Shown here: positions 15,890 through 23,890 of the stretch, piece after piece
Position numbering within the stretch: the first letter of the stretch is position 1
Layout of the letters: each line of letters begins with the position of its first letter
Assembly (NCBI GenBank): GCA_023423935.1
Contig: JAFAEQ010000059.1
Location: 1 to 48,273 of the forward strand
Direction of reading: 5' to 3'
Source of the DNA: Pseudomonadota bacterium
GTDB lineage: Bacteria > Pseudomonadota > Gammaproteobacteria > Steroidobacterales > Steroidobacteraceae
DNA: 48,273 nt
Position numbers and translations under genes: made by a program
Notes under the pieces: model-generated
What the model was told of the DNA's origin: nothing
Database searches by the model: none
The model's input: only the letters and a program-made list of their open reading frames with translations

Positions 15890-17839
15890 ATGAGCGAACC
15901 GCTTCTCGCGTTGCGCGGCGTCCGGCGCGAATTCATCTCGGGCGAAGAATCCGTCTGCGTGCTCAAGGGCATCGACCTCGAGGTCCATGCCGGCGAGATG
16001 ATCGCCATCGTCGGTGCCTCGGGTTCCGGCAAGTCGACCCTGATGAACATCCTGGGCTGCCTCGATCGGCCCACTTCGGGCGAGTACCGGATCGCCGGGC
16101 GCTTGACGTCCGAGATGAATGCGGACGAGCTCGCGTACTTGCGGCGTGAGTACCTCGGCTTCATCTTCCAGCGCTATCACCTGCTCGGCGATCTCACCGC
16201 AGTTGACAACGTCGAGGTTCCCGCCGTTTACGCCGGTCGTTCCCGCGCAGAGCGTCATGCGCGAGCCGAAGCGCTCCTGGCTCGGCTCGGTCTCGACGAA
16301 CGCACGCAGCACAAGCCCTCGCAACTCTCAGGGGGACAACAACAGCGCGTGAGCATCGCGCGCGCATTGATGAACGGCGGCACCGTCATCCTCGCCGACG
16401 AGCCGACTGGTGCACTCGACAGCCGCTCGGGCGTCGAGGTCATGAAGATCCTGGCGCAGCTTCACGCCGAGGGTCATACCGTCATTCTCGTGACGCACGA
16501 CATGGCCGTCGCCGAGCACGCGGACCGCATCATCGAGATCCGCGATGGCGAAATCGTGGCCGACCGCTCCACGCGGCCTGCGCGTGCGCAGGCGCCTGCG
16601 CCCGTGCAGCCTCGAGCGGCAAAGCCGCCACGCTGGCAGACATTGAGCGACCGCTTCCTCGAATCGCTGCGAATGGCGCTGCTCGCGATGCGCTCGCACA
16701 AGATGCGCACGTTCCTCACGATGCTCGGGATCATCATCGGCACGGCATCGGTCGTGGCCGTCGTCGCGCTGGGCAACGCCTCGCAACAGCGCATCCTCAA
16801 GCAGATCGGGGATCTTGGCACGGACACGATCGAGATCTATCCGGGGAGGGGTTGGGGCGACATGCGCTCCGAGGCAATCGAAACGCTGCGACCCTCCGAC
16901 GCGGAGGCCCTCAGCACGCAGACCTACGTCGATAGCACCACGCCCTCGCTCAGTACTCAGGTGACGGCGCGATATGGCAGCAAAGCGGCGACTGCACAGG
17001 TCAGAGGTGTCGGGCAGGACTTCTTTCACGTCAGGGGCATGAACATCGTGTCCGGCCGCACATTCGATCACAACGCGGTACGCAGACTCGAGCAGGTGGC
17101 CGTGATCGACGAGAACGCGATACCGAGCCTGTTCAGTCCAGGCGAGGATGTACTGGGCAAAGTGGTGATGCTAGGCAACGTCCCATGCCGCGTCATCGGC
17201 GTCGCGCGCCAGCGCAGGCAACCAATGGGGGCCGACACCAGCCTGTCGATATGGCTGCCCTACACGACGGTCATGGCACGCATGGTGGGTCAGAGCCATC
17301 TTTCGAGCATCCTGGTTCGCGTCTCCGACCACGTGCCCCTGCCGGCTGCCGAGCAAGCCATCAAGAAGCTGCTGGTGCAACGTCACGGCCGCGAAGACTT
17401 CATGATCTACAACGCCGCGCAGATGCGTCAGGCGATCGAGTCCACTGCGCAGACGATGACAGTGCTGATCAGCTCCATCGCAGCGATCGCGCTCTTCGTC
17501 GGCGGCATCGGCGTGATGAACATCATGCTCGTCTCGGTGACCGAACGCACCCGCGAGATCGGCGTGCGCGTTGCGGTCGGTGCACGGCGCAGCGACATCC
17601 TTCAACAGTTCCTGATCGAGGCCGTCCTCGTGTGTCTGCTCGGCGGCGTGATCGGCGTGCTCCTCGCACTGGGCACAGGTTTGATCGGACGGCTGTGGGC
17701 AGGCTTCGACATGATCTTTTCCTTCAGTTCGATCGTTGTGGCTTTTCTATGTTCGACCCTCATCGGCATCGTGTTCGGCTATCTCCCGGCTCGCAATGCG
17801 GCGAATCTGGATCCAGTGGAGGCTCTGGCCCGCGAATGA
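15890..17839 (+). CDS. macB: MacB-like ABC transporter (fused ATPase and permease)
   Basis: The 649-residue protein has an N-terminal ABC domain with Walker A GASGSGKST, signature LSGGQQQR, Walker B VILADEPTG and the H-loop in VTHD. TM1 follows (about 272-292), then a large periplasmic MacB core domain and three C-terminal TM helices of the FtsX type, including GGIGVMNIMLVSVTERTREIGVR. Length and order match MacB (about 648). A GTG at 15884 that overlaps the macA stop is an alternative start; I prefer ATG 15890. MacB drives export of macrolides, peptides, heme precursors or lipopeptides by a mechanotransmission cycle. The substrate here is unknown. Confidence 0.94.
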   Translation: MSEPLLALRGVRREFISGEESVCVLKGIDLEVHAGEMIAIVGASGSGKSTLMNILGCLDRPTSGEYRIAGRLTSEMNADELAYLRREYLGFIFQRYHLLGDLTAVDNVEVPAVYAGRSRAERHARAEALLARLGLDERTQHKPSQLSGGQQQRVSIARALMNGGTVILADEPTGALDSRSGVEVMKILAQLHAEGHTVILVTHDMAVAEHADRIIEIRDGEIVADRSTRPARAQAPAPVQPRAAKPPRWQTLSDRFLESLRMALLAMRSHKMRTFLTMLGIIIGTASVVAVVALGNASQQRILKQIGDLGTDTIEIYPGRGWGDMRSEAIETLRPSDAEALSTQTYVDSTTPSLSTQVTARYGSKAATAQVRGVGQDFFHVRGMNIVSGRTFDHNAVRRLEQVAVIDENAIPSLFSPGEDVLGKVVMLGNVPCRVIGVARQRRQPMGADTSLSIWLPYTTVMARMVGQSHLSSILVRVSDHVPLPAAEQAIKKLLVQRHGREDFMIYNAAQMRQAIESTAQTMTVLISSIAAIALFVGGIGVMNIMLVSVTERTREIGVRVAVGARRSDILQQFLIEAVLVCLLGGVIGVLLALGTGLIGRLWAGFDMIFSFSSIVVAFLCSTLIGIVFGYLPARNAANLDPVEALARE

Positions 17840-19239
17840 AACATGCAGCTCGCATTGCACTTTCCGCCGTCGTAGTTGCCTGTCTGCACGGCTGCGCGAA
17901 CGCCCCCCGCACGCACGAAGGCGTTCTTCCCATCGCCGCCCAATACGGCTTGGGGGATCCGGACAGGAACGCGCCGATCGCGACGGTTCATACGAACACT
18001 GCGCCGGGCGATGCGCGGGGATCGACGGATGACGCATGGTGGCGTCGCTTCGGCGACCCGAAACTCGAACGTCTCATCGAACGGGTACTCGCCTCGAACC
18101 CGAACCTGGCGGCCGCCGGATTCGCGCTCGAGCGCGCGCGCGCCGTTGCAGGGCTCGATCGCAATGCTCTGTTCCCACAAGCGGGAGCAAGCCTCGACAG
18201 CACCTACAGCAAGCCGTTGGACAACGGCGGGTCGAGCACGCGCAGTCATTTCGCCTCGGCCGGCGTCAGCTATGTCGTCGATCTGTGGGGCAAGCTGCGT
18301 CTGCAACGCGATATGTCGGCGTGGGAGGCGCAGGCCACCGCAGAGGATCTGCACAGCACGCGACTCGCACTGGTTGGCACGACGGCGAATTTCTACTGGC
18401 AGCTTGCGTTCCTGAATCGTCGCATCGCCGTCGGCGAGCAGACGCTGGCCAATCTCGAACGCACGCGCTCGCTCGCCCGCTCGCAATACGATGCCGGCGC
18501 AGTGTCGCGGCTGGAGCTTCTCGAAGCCGAACAGGCATTGCAGGCGCAACGTGCAATGCAGAGCGAGTTTGCGCAGCTACGGGTGGAGGTGCGCAATTCC
18601 CTCGCGGTACTGCTCGGCGGCGAGCCGTGGAGTGATGAGCCGCAGGATATCGTTCTGGCACGCGGCGTCGACATCGAACCGGGCCTGCCGGCGGACCTGT
18701 TGCGCGCACGACCGGACCTGCGCGCCGCCGAGCTGCGACTGCGCTCGAGTCTCGCGAACGTCGATGTCGTCGAGCGCAGCTTCTACCCTTCCCTCACGTT
18801 GACGGGCACGGTGGGCGGCGCAAGCGACGAGTTGCGCAACGTGCTGGAGAATCCGCTTGCAACGCTCGGTGCCGGACTGATCCTGCCCTTCATGCGATGG
18901 CAGGAAATGTCGCTGAACACGCGGATCGCGAGTGCCGGATACGAAATTGCGGTGAACGACTTCCGCACGGCTCTTTACACCGCATTCAAGGAAGTCGACG
19001 ACGCGTTGTCGGCCCGCGCACAGCTCGTGACCCAGCTTCAGGCGCGTGAGGCATCGCACGACGCAGCGATGCGTGCGACGAGACTCTACGAAGTCCGCTA
19101 TCGCGCCGGCGCGGTACCGTTGCGAGCCTGGCTCGACGCCCAGGAACGTGAACGCGTCGCGGAGCTCGCGCTTGCGCAGACACGCCTCGAACAGCTCCAG
19201 AACGATGTACTGCTATTGCAGGCACTGGGCGGCGCATGA
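17836..19239 (+). CDS. NodT-family outer-membrane efflux lipoprotein
   Basis: ATG 17836 overlaps the macB stop (ATGA). The 467-residue product has a lipoprotein signal with lipobox LHGC and the NodT opening WWRRFGDPKLERLIERVLASNPNL. There are two TolC-like outer-membrane efflux repeats, with the family landmarks GVSYVVDLWGKLR and LLRARPDLRAAELRLRSS. It forms the outer-membrane channel of the MacA/MacB pump. A GC-rich hairpin overlaps its stop codon. Confidence 0.94.
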   Translation: MKHAARIALSAVVVACLHGCANAPRTHEGVLPIAAQYGLGDPDRNAPIATVHTNTAPGDARGSTDDAWWRRFGDPKLERLIERVLASNPNLAAAGFALERARAVAGLDRNALFPQAGASLDSTYSKPLDNGGSSTRSHFASAGVSYVVDLWGKLRLQRDMSAWEAQATAEDLHSTRLALVGTTANFYWQLAFLNRRIAVGEQTLANLERTRSLARSQYDAGAVSRLELLEAEQALQAQRAMQSEFAQLRVEVRNSLAVLLGGEPWSDEPQDIVLARGVDIEPGLPADLLRARPDLRAAELRLRSSLANVDVVERSFYPSLTLTGTVGGASDELRNVLENPLATLGAGLILPFMRWQEMSLNTRIASAGYEIAVNDFRTALYTAFKEVDDALSARAQLVTQLQAREASHDAAMRATRLYEVRYRAGAVPLRAWLDAQERERVAELALAQTRLEQLQNDVLLLQALGGA

Positions 19240-19247
19240 GCGCCGCC
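19228..19247 (+). terminator. Hairpin over the stop codon of the efflux operon
   Basis: GGCGGCGC (19228-19235) pairs with GCGCCGCC (19240-19247) around an ATGA loop that contains most of the stop codon. TCCGTTTG follows. It is a weak intrinsic terminator candidate. Confidence 0.4.
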
Positions 19248-19645
19248 TCCGTTTGACGATCCAACAGGCTGCGATCAGCCCCACTCCTCAACGTTCCTGC
19301 CTGCGGACGCGCACGCGAGTTAAGCAACTTCGCTGCGCGCGATCAAATCGTCACAGCCGTGCTGTTCCGACCGTCATCGCTCGCAAACATCTCCGAGAAA
19401 ACCCTCTAGACGACCCGGGGGAATCACGTAGTGACGAACCGCTCGACCGTGCGTGTGCATCACGGCGGCGCTGCAATGTTTGCGAGTCACTGCGCCGCTC
19501 AGTTAATTTACGTATGCATCGCATGAGTGCGTGCTGTCGTTGCGACAGCAACCGCCCTGCCCCCGCGGTTTGAGCGTCCATCGTTATTGAGGCCCCCTGC
19601 CGGAGTGATGCGCATGGGCCATCCGAGTTGGGGTACGACATTTAT
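19240..19645. other. Gene-free stretch before the ANTAR gene, with a strong hairpin
   Basis: I see no convincing gene in these 406 bp. A perfect 8-bp hairpin with a 3-base TTG loop, TGCTGTCG / CGACAGCA, occupies 19532-19550, about 95 nt upstream of the ANTAR-protein start. No T-tract follows, so it is not an ordinary terminator. It could be a leader RNA structure. Confidence 0.5.
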
Positions 19646-20311
19646 ATGTATGTGCATGATGCGGAAGCGCCCGAAAAAGATAGGCGCTCGGGTGCATTGC
19701 TGGTGGTCACCGACGATCCTCGGGACGCGGCAGACATCGACGTGACCCTGCGCGGCGCAGGTTTCGATCCCACCGCGACGAACAGCGCCGAGGCTGCCTT
19801 GAAGGCCTGCGTCGGTCGCAAGTTCGATCTAGCCATCCTCGGTCATCCGTTGCCGAACGCGAACACCCCTGAGCTTGCGCGCCGACTGTTACGCGAGCAT
19901 GGCGTGCACTGCATCTTCCTGTCCGCGCCGTGTGACGAGAACGTCGTACGGCAAGCGGTGAGCGCCGGTGCCATTGGCTATCTCATGAGACCGGTACCAC
20001 TCGTCGACGTGCTACCGACGGTACATACAGCGCTGGCGCGAGCCGCCGAGCTGCGAACACTACACGCACGACAGTCCGAGCTCAGCGAATCCCTGATCGC
20101 CGCCCGCGACATCAACACAGCCGTGGGCGTTCTCATGGAGCGCCTTCACCTGCAGCAAGAGGCTGCTTTCGAGTGCCTGCGACGCTATGCGCGCTCGCAT
20201 CGCAAGCGCGTGGTGGACGTTGCACGCGACATGCTCCATCCACTCAACAACGCCAATCGCACGATCCTCGAGATCGCGCGTCACGTGGACCCGACCTGCG
20301 ATCAGGACTAG
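19646..20311 (+). CDS. ANTAR-domain RNA-binding regulator with a degenerate receiver
   Basis: The protein is 221 residues from ATG 19646; a TTG at 19628 would add six residues. The N-terminal receiver-like domain (about 15-130) keeps the acidic TDD motif. At the phospho-acceptor position, however, it reads AILGHPLPN (Gly66 in place of Asp), and the conserved Lys is Arg (YLMRPVP). A linking helix leads to an ANTAR domain (about 142-200: ARDINTAVGVLMERL, EAAFECLRRYARSHRKRVVDVARDML). ANTAR proteins bind paired hairpins in nascent RNA to prevent termination. The lost Asp suggests control by a ligand-binding partner rather than phosphorylation, as in AmiR. No nitrate or amidase gene is adjacent. 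Confidence 0.85.
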   Translation: MYVHDAEAPEKDRRSGALLVVTDDPRDAADIDVTLRGAGFDPTATNSAEAALKACVGRKFDLAILGHPLPNANTPELARRLLREHGVHCIFLSAPCDENVVRQAVSAGAIGYLMRPVPLVDVLPTVHTALARAAELRTLHARQSELSESLIAARDINTAVGVLMERLHLQQEAAFECLRRYARSHRKRVVDVARDMLHPLNNANRTILEIARHVDPTCDQD

Positions 20312-20657
20312 TGACCTGTAACAGCCGATTCAGTATTGATGTCACCCCGGCGAAGCCTGTGGGGCACCCCGACGAAGCTTGTGGGGCACCCCGACGAAGG
20401 CCGTTAAGGGGTCACCCCGGCGAAGGCCGGGGTCCAGGCCTTGTGACCGACAGGAATCCCGCGCGGAGATCCCGGCCTTCGACGGGATGACGACCAAAGC
20501 AGCACTCTCGAATCAGTCGTTACAGTCCACTGGGTAACCGAAACAAGTCGCGATTCGCCGCGTTGGCTGCTTCGCCCGTGAGGTATCTGAGCATTGCTAA
20601 CTTCCGAAGGTCCGGGAAGTAGCTTGATCAGCACTTCCCCAAGCTTGCGCGCGTCGC
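20312..20657. other. Gene-free stretch carrying REP-like repeats
   Basis: No gene is supported. The left half is the palindrome array at 20341-20492; the right half, up to the chemotaxis-receptor stop at 20658, has no recognisable element. Confidence 0.6.
20341..20492. repeat. REP-like extragenic palindrome array
   Basis: Three successive units share CACCCCGRCGAAG, beginning near 20343, 20365 and 20387 with a 22-bp period. They are followed by the palindrome CACCCCGGCGAAGGCCGGGG (20413-20432) and a diverged inverse half, GATCCCGGCCTTCGACGGGA (20468-20487). The CCCCGGCGAAGGCCGGGG core is a widespread extragenic palindrome in high-GC proteobacteria (known from memory, not searched). It sits between convergent genes and may fold into a cruciform or transcription barrier. 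Confidence 0.8.
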
Positions 20658-22355
20658 TCACCCGTTCGCCGCTCGCCTGATCGGCAGGCTGCCAGCCGGA
20701 CGCTTCGCGCGCTGTTCGCTCAGTTCGCTTAGAGAATGCGCGGCCTGCTTAGGCGCGGCCTGCATAGGCGCGGCCGGAGGGTGCGAGGTATCGCGCATCA
20801 GCTCGAACGCGCTGATCGCCTGCAGCACGCGCTCCGATTGCGTCCGCAACGTAGCGGCGATGCCGATCACCCGCTGGGCCATCGCCGCATCCTCCTGGGT
20901 GATCTGATCCATCTGCGTGATCGCCATGTTGACCTGATCGATGCCCGCCGACTGCTCGCGCGTGGACGACATGATTTCGCCCATGATGTCGGCGACATGC
21001 TTCACCGATGTCACGACCTCCTCCATCGTGCTGCCCGCCTCTGCCACCAGCTGCGAGCCTTCCTGTACACGCGCGAGCGATTCATTGATCAATTCCCGGA
21101 TCTCTTTCGCCGAGCTGGCCGAACGCAGTGCCAGTGCCCGCACTTCCTGCGCCACGACAGCGAAGCCGCGTCCCTGATCGCCTGCACGCGCCGCTTCGAC
21201 CGCAGCATTCAACGCCAGCAGATTGGTCTGGAAGGCCATCGAATCCACGACTTCCAGAATGTCCGCGATCCTGCGTGAGGCCACATCGATGCCCTGCATG
21301 GTCTGCACTACGTCCTGCACGACCTGCTGTCCCCGACGCGTGACTTCCGAGGCCTTCATCGTCAGTTGATTTGCCTGCAACGCACTGTCGGCATTCTGCT
21401 TGACCGTCGCTGTCAGCTCCTCCATCGAGGCGGCTGTCTCTTCGAGGCTTGCGGCGTGGGTGCTCGTGCGGCCCGAGAGGTCCTGGTTGGCATCGACGAT
21501 CTCGTCGGCCGCCGCGCGTACCTGATCGATGCCCAGTCGCGTGTCCTTCAGGACCCCCATGAGCTTGGCGTTCATCTGATTCAGCAGCCGCAGCAGACGA
21601 CCCGTATCACGATCCTCGGAATGTTCGAACTCGCAGTTGATTTCCCCGCCGATGATTCTCACGGCGGTCTGCGCTCCTCGGCGCAGCGGCAGTGCGACGT
21701 GTCGGGACACATACAGCGCATTGATGGCACACAGGCCGATGCCGCTCAGTGCAAGCGCACCTGTCAGCCCTGGCGTAACCGCCACGCCGAATAGCGGCAG
21801 CGCCAGCAGCGCCGCAAACAAGCTCGCGATCGTGCCGAGAAAGAGCCACGTACCCGTGACGAGTTGCAGCCGGCTCGCGGCAAACACGCGACCGATCCAG
21901 CGCTTGTCGACGAGCTCGCCTTCGCGAAGTGCAAGGTGCCGTGCTCGACCCTCGCGCATGGCGCGATACAGCGCCGCGGCATCCGCAACTTCCCGCGCCT
22001 GGGGCTTCACCCGCACCGACATGTAGCCGGTGATGCGTCCATCGACGCGGATCGGCGCGACGTTGGCGCGAACCCAGTAGAAGCCGCCGTCCTTGCGACG
22101 ATTTTTGACGATGCCCGTCCATGCCTGACCGCTGCGAATCGTCCGCCACAGATCTTCGAACGCCGCCGGCGGCATGTCGGGATGGCGCACGATGTTCTGC
22201 GGCTGCCCCATGCATTCCTGAAGGGTGAAGCCGCTGCTGCTGAGAAATGCCTGGTTCGCGTACGTGATCCGGCCGCCGACATCGGTACGTGTGATGATGA
22301 CCTCGTTCTCAGGCAGGACGTATTCCTGCTGAGTCACCGGCTCGTTGATTCGCAT
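20658..22355 (-). CDS. Methyl-accepting chemotaxis protein with N-terminal PAS domain (Aer-like)
   Basis: I choose ATG 22355 (MRINEPVTQQEY), with GGAG eight bases upstream, over a GTG 12 codons earlier; this gives 565 residues. The PAS domain covers about 10-115 (ITRTDVGGRITYANQAFLSSSGF, ENIVRHPDMP-like QNIVRHPDMPPAAF, WTGIVKNRRKDGGFYWV). That matches Aer-type redox sensors, which bind FAD. Hydrophobic helices lie at about 165-220, then HAMP, then the signalling hairpin with the tip DSMAFQTNLLALNAAVEAARAG (about residues 365-390). There is no periplasmic sensory domain, so the stimulus is probably internal (redox or energy). No che genes are adjacent. The C-terminal tail is Ala/Pro/Gln rich. 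Confidence 0.93.
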   Translation of the reverse strand: MRINEPVTQQEYVLPENEVIITRTDVGGRITYANQAFLSSSGFTLQECMGQPQNIVRHPDMPPAAFEDLWRTIRSGQAWTGIVKNRRKDGGFYWVRANVAPIRVDGRITGYMSVRVKPQAREVADAAALYRAMREGRARHLALREGELVDKRWIGRVFAASRLQLVTGTWLFLGTIASLFAALLALPLFGVAVTPGLTGALALSGIGLCAINALYVSRHVALPLRRGAQTAVRIIGGEINCEFEHSEDRDTGRLLRLLNQMNAKLMGVLKDTRLGIDQVRAAADEIVDANQDLSGRTSTHAASLEETAASMEELTATVKQNADSALQANQLTMKASEVTRRGQQVVQDVVQTMQGIDVASRRIADILEVVDSMAFQTNLLALNAAVEAARAGDQGRGFAVVAQEVRALALRSASSAKEIRELINESLARVQEGSQLVAEAGSTMEEVVTSVKHVADIMGEIMSSTREQSAGIDQVNMAITQMDQITQEDAAMAQRVIGIAATLRTQSERVLQAISAFELMRDTSHPPAAPMQAAPKQAAHSLSELSEQRAKRPAGSLPIRRAANG

Positions 22356-22828
22356 TCGTCTGTCTCCGCGTCGCAATCGCTGAAATGGCACTGAGTACGA
22401 TTTTTGCGGCGGGGAAAGGGCCGATAACGGCGGAGCACGTGAAAGTATTGAAGGGGCTCAGCCTGGACAGATAAAGAGAACGGCATTCCCGGCGCTTTCT
22501 TTAGGCCTCCCCCTTGGGATACACGAGGGCCATCACCGGTGCGTGGTTAGTCGAATGGACGAGGCGGACCTCGCCGATCGGTTCACACACTGTTGCAGGC
22601 GCATGGACTCGCCAGTGCTCGCGCGACCCAGGATCGAGATGCTCGAACGTCTACACGGACGAGTTCGAGGCTGCGATCTCGCGCCGACAGTCTCTGCACG
22701 GATTCATGATGACAACCGTCATACAGACGACCGTGGTTCATGCGTACGGCACGCCAAGAAAGCGCTACGGTGGGTCCTCGCCTGCCTGATAGCATTCGAA
22801 GCCTTCACGCTTACCGAAGAATCCATCG
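22356..22828. other. Gene-free stretch between divergent chemoreceptor and yghU genes
   Basis: These 473 bp contain short open frames, but none with clear protein character. A plus-strand frame at 22543-22896 overlaps the yghU start and lacks any family motif. Promoters for the two divergent genes must lie here; I cannot place them. Confidence 0.5.
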
Positions 22829-23689
22829 ATGACGACAGAAACACCGAGTTACACGCCACCTGCAGTGTGGGAATGGAAGAAGCCCAGCGGCGGTAAATTC
22901 GCCTCGATCAACCGGCCGATTGCAGGACCGACTCATGACAAGACGCTGCCCGTCGGGCGTCACCCGCTGCAGCTCTATTCGCAGGGAACGCCGAACGGAA
23001 TCAAAGTGACCGTGATGCTGGAAGAACTGCTCGCGCAGGGACACAGCGGCGCGGAATACGATGCATGGCTGATCCGCATCGCCGAGGGCGACCAGTTCAG
23101 CAGCGGTTTCGTCGCGGTGAATCCGAATTCAAAGATTCCCGCACTCATGGATCGCAGCACGCCCACGCCCATCCGGGTCTTCGAATCCGGTGCGATCCTC
23201 ATGTATCTGGCAGAGAAGTTCGGCGCATTTCTGCCCACCGATCCGGCGCAACGCGCCGAATGCCTCTCGTGGCTGTTCTGGCAGGTCGGCAGCGCGCCCT
23301 TCGTGGGGGGTGGCTTCGGACACTTCTATGTCTATGCACCGGTCAAGATCGAGTACCCGATCGACCGCTATGCCATGGAGACGAAGCGTCAGCTCGATGT
23401 GCTCAATCGACACCTCGCCGACCACGAGTACCTCGCGGGCAGCGAGTACACGATCGCGGACATGGCAACGTGGCCGTGGTACGGCGCGCTCGTGCAGAGC
23501 CGGATGTATGAAGACGCCGGTCGATTCCTGAGCGTGCATGAATATCCGCATGTGCGACGTTGGGCGGATCTCATCGGCGCACGCCCCGCAGTGAAGCGAG
23601 GCTCCGTCGTCAATCGCACCGGCGAACCGACACGGCATTTGCCCGAACGGCACGACGCGAGCGACTTCGACGCACTGACATTGCCCTGA
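22829..23689 (+). CDS. yghU: YghU-type glutathione S-transferase family disulfide-bond oxidoreductase
   Basis: The 286-residue protein matches the YghU layout. A long N-terminal extension (WEWKKPSGGKFASINRPIAGPTHDKTLPVGRHPLQLYS) is followed by a thioredoxin-fold GST domain (TPNGIKVTVMLEELL, VNPNSKIPAL, ESGAILMYLAEKF). The all-alpha C-terminal domain includes WLFWQVGSAPFVGGGFGHFY and YTIADMATWPWYG. YghU enzymes bind two glutathiones and reduce disulfides or organic peroxides in the cytoplasm. It is transcribed alone and ends at a strong terminator. It is divergent from the chemoreceptor and has no evident link to the neighbours. Confidence 0.93.
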   Translation: MTTETPSYTPPAVWEWKKPSGGKFASINRPIAGPTHDKTLPVGRHPLQLYSQGTPNGIKVTVMLEELLAQGHSGAEYDAWLIRIAEGDQFSSGFVAVNPNSKIPALMDRSTPTPIRVFESGAILMYLAEKFGAFLPTDPAQRAECLSWLFWQVGSAPFVGGGFGHFYVYAPVKIEYPIDRYAMETKRQLDVLNRHLADHEYLAGSEYTIADMATWPWYGALVQSRMYEDAGRFLSVHEYPHVRRWADLIGARPAVKRGSVVNRTGEPTRHLPERHDASDFDALTLP

Positions 23690-23698
23690 CGGGCAAAC

Positions 23699-23729
23699 GG
23701 TCAGCGATGCGCTGCATCGCTGACCTTTT
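23699..23729 (+). terminator. Intrinsic terminator of yghU
   Basis: GGTCAGCGATGC (23699-23710) pairs perfectly with GCATCGCTGACC (23714-23725) around a 3-base loop. TTTT follows. Confidence 0.85.
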
Positions 23730-23838
23730 CTGCGACTGGCTTCCGCTTCTCTGGTCGAGCCGAATCAAAATCCTGTCCGACTGAAGTCGGACCCACGGTT
23801 CGAACGGTAATCCACCGCGAACTCTTCTTTGTTCAGAC

Positions 23839-23861
23839 AGACCGCATCTTTTATGCGGTCT
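23839..23861. terminator. Hairpin between yghU and pckG 3' ends
   Basis: AGACCGCAT (23839-23847) and ATGCGGTCT (23853-23861) form a 9-bp stem with a CTTTT loop, 30-52 nt past the pckG stop. Only short T-runs flank it. It could stop transcription from either side. Confidence 0.45.
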
Positions 23862-23890
23862 TTGCGGCTTCCGACTCTTCCTCGTTCACC

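Noticed and set aside
22543..22896. 117-codon frame upstream of and overlapping yghU
   Set aside because: It has no family motif, no clear ribosome site, and overlaps the well-supported yghU start.
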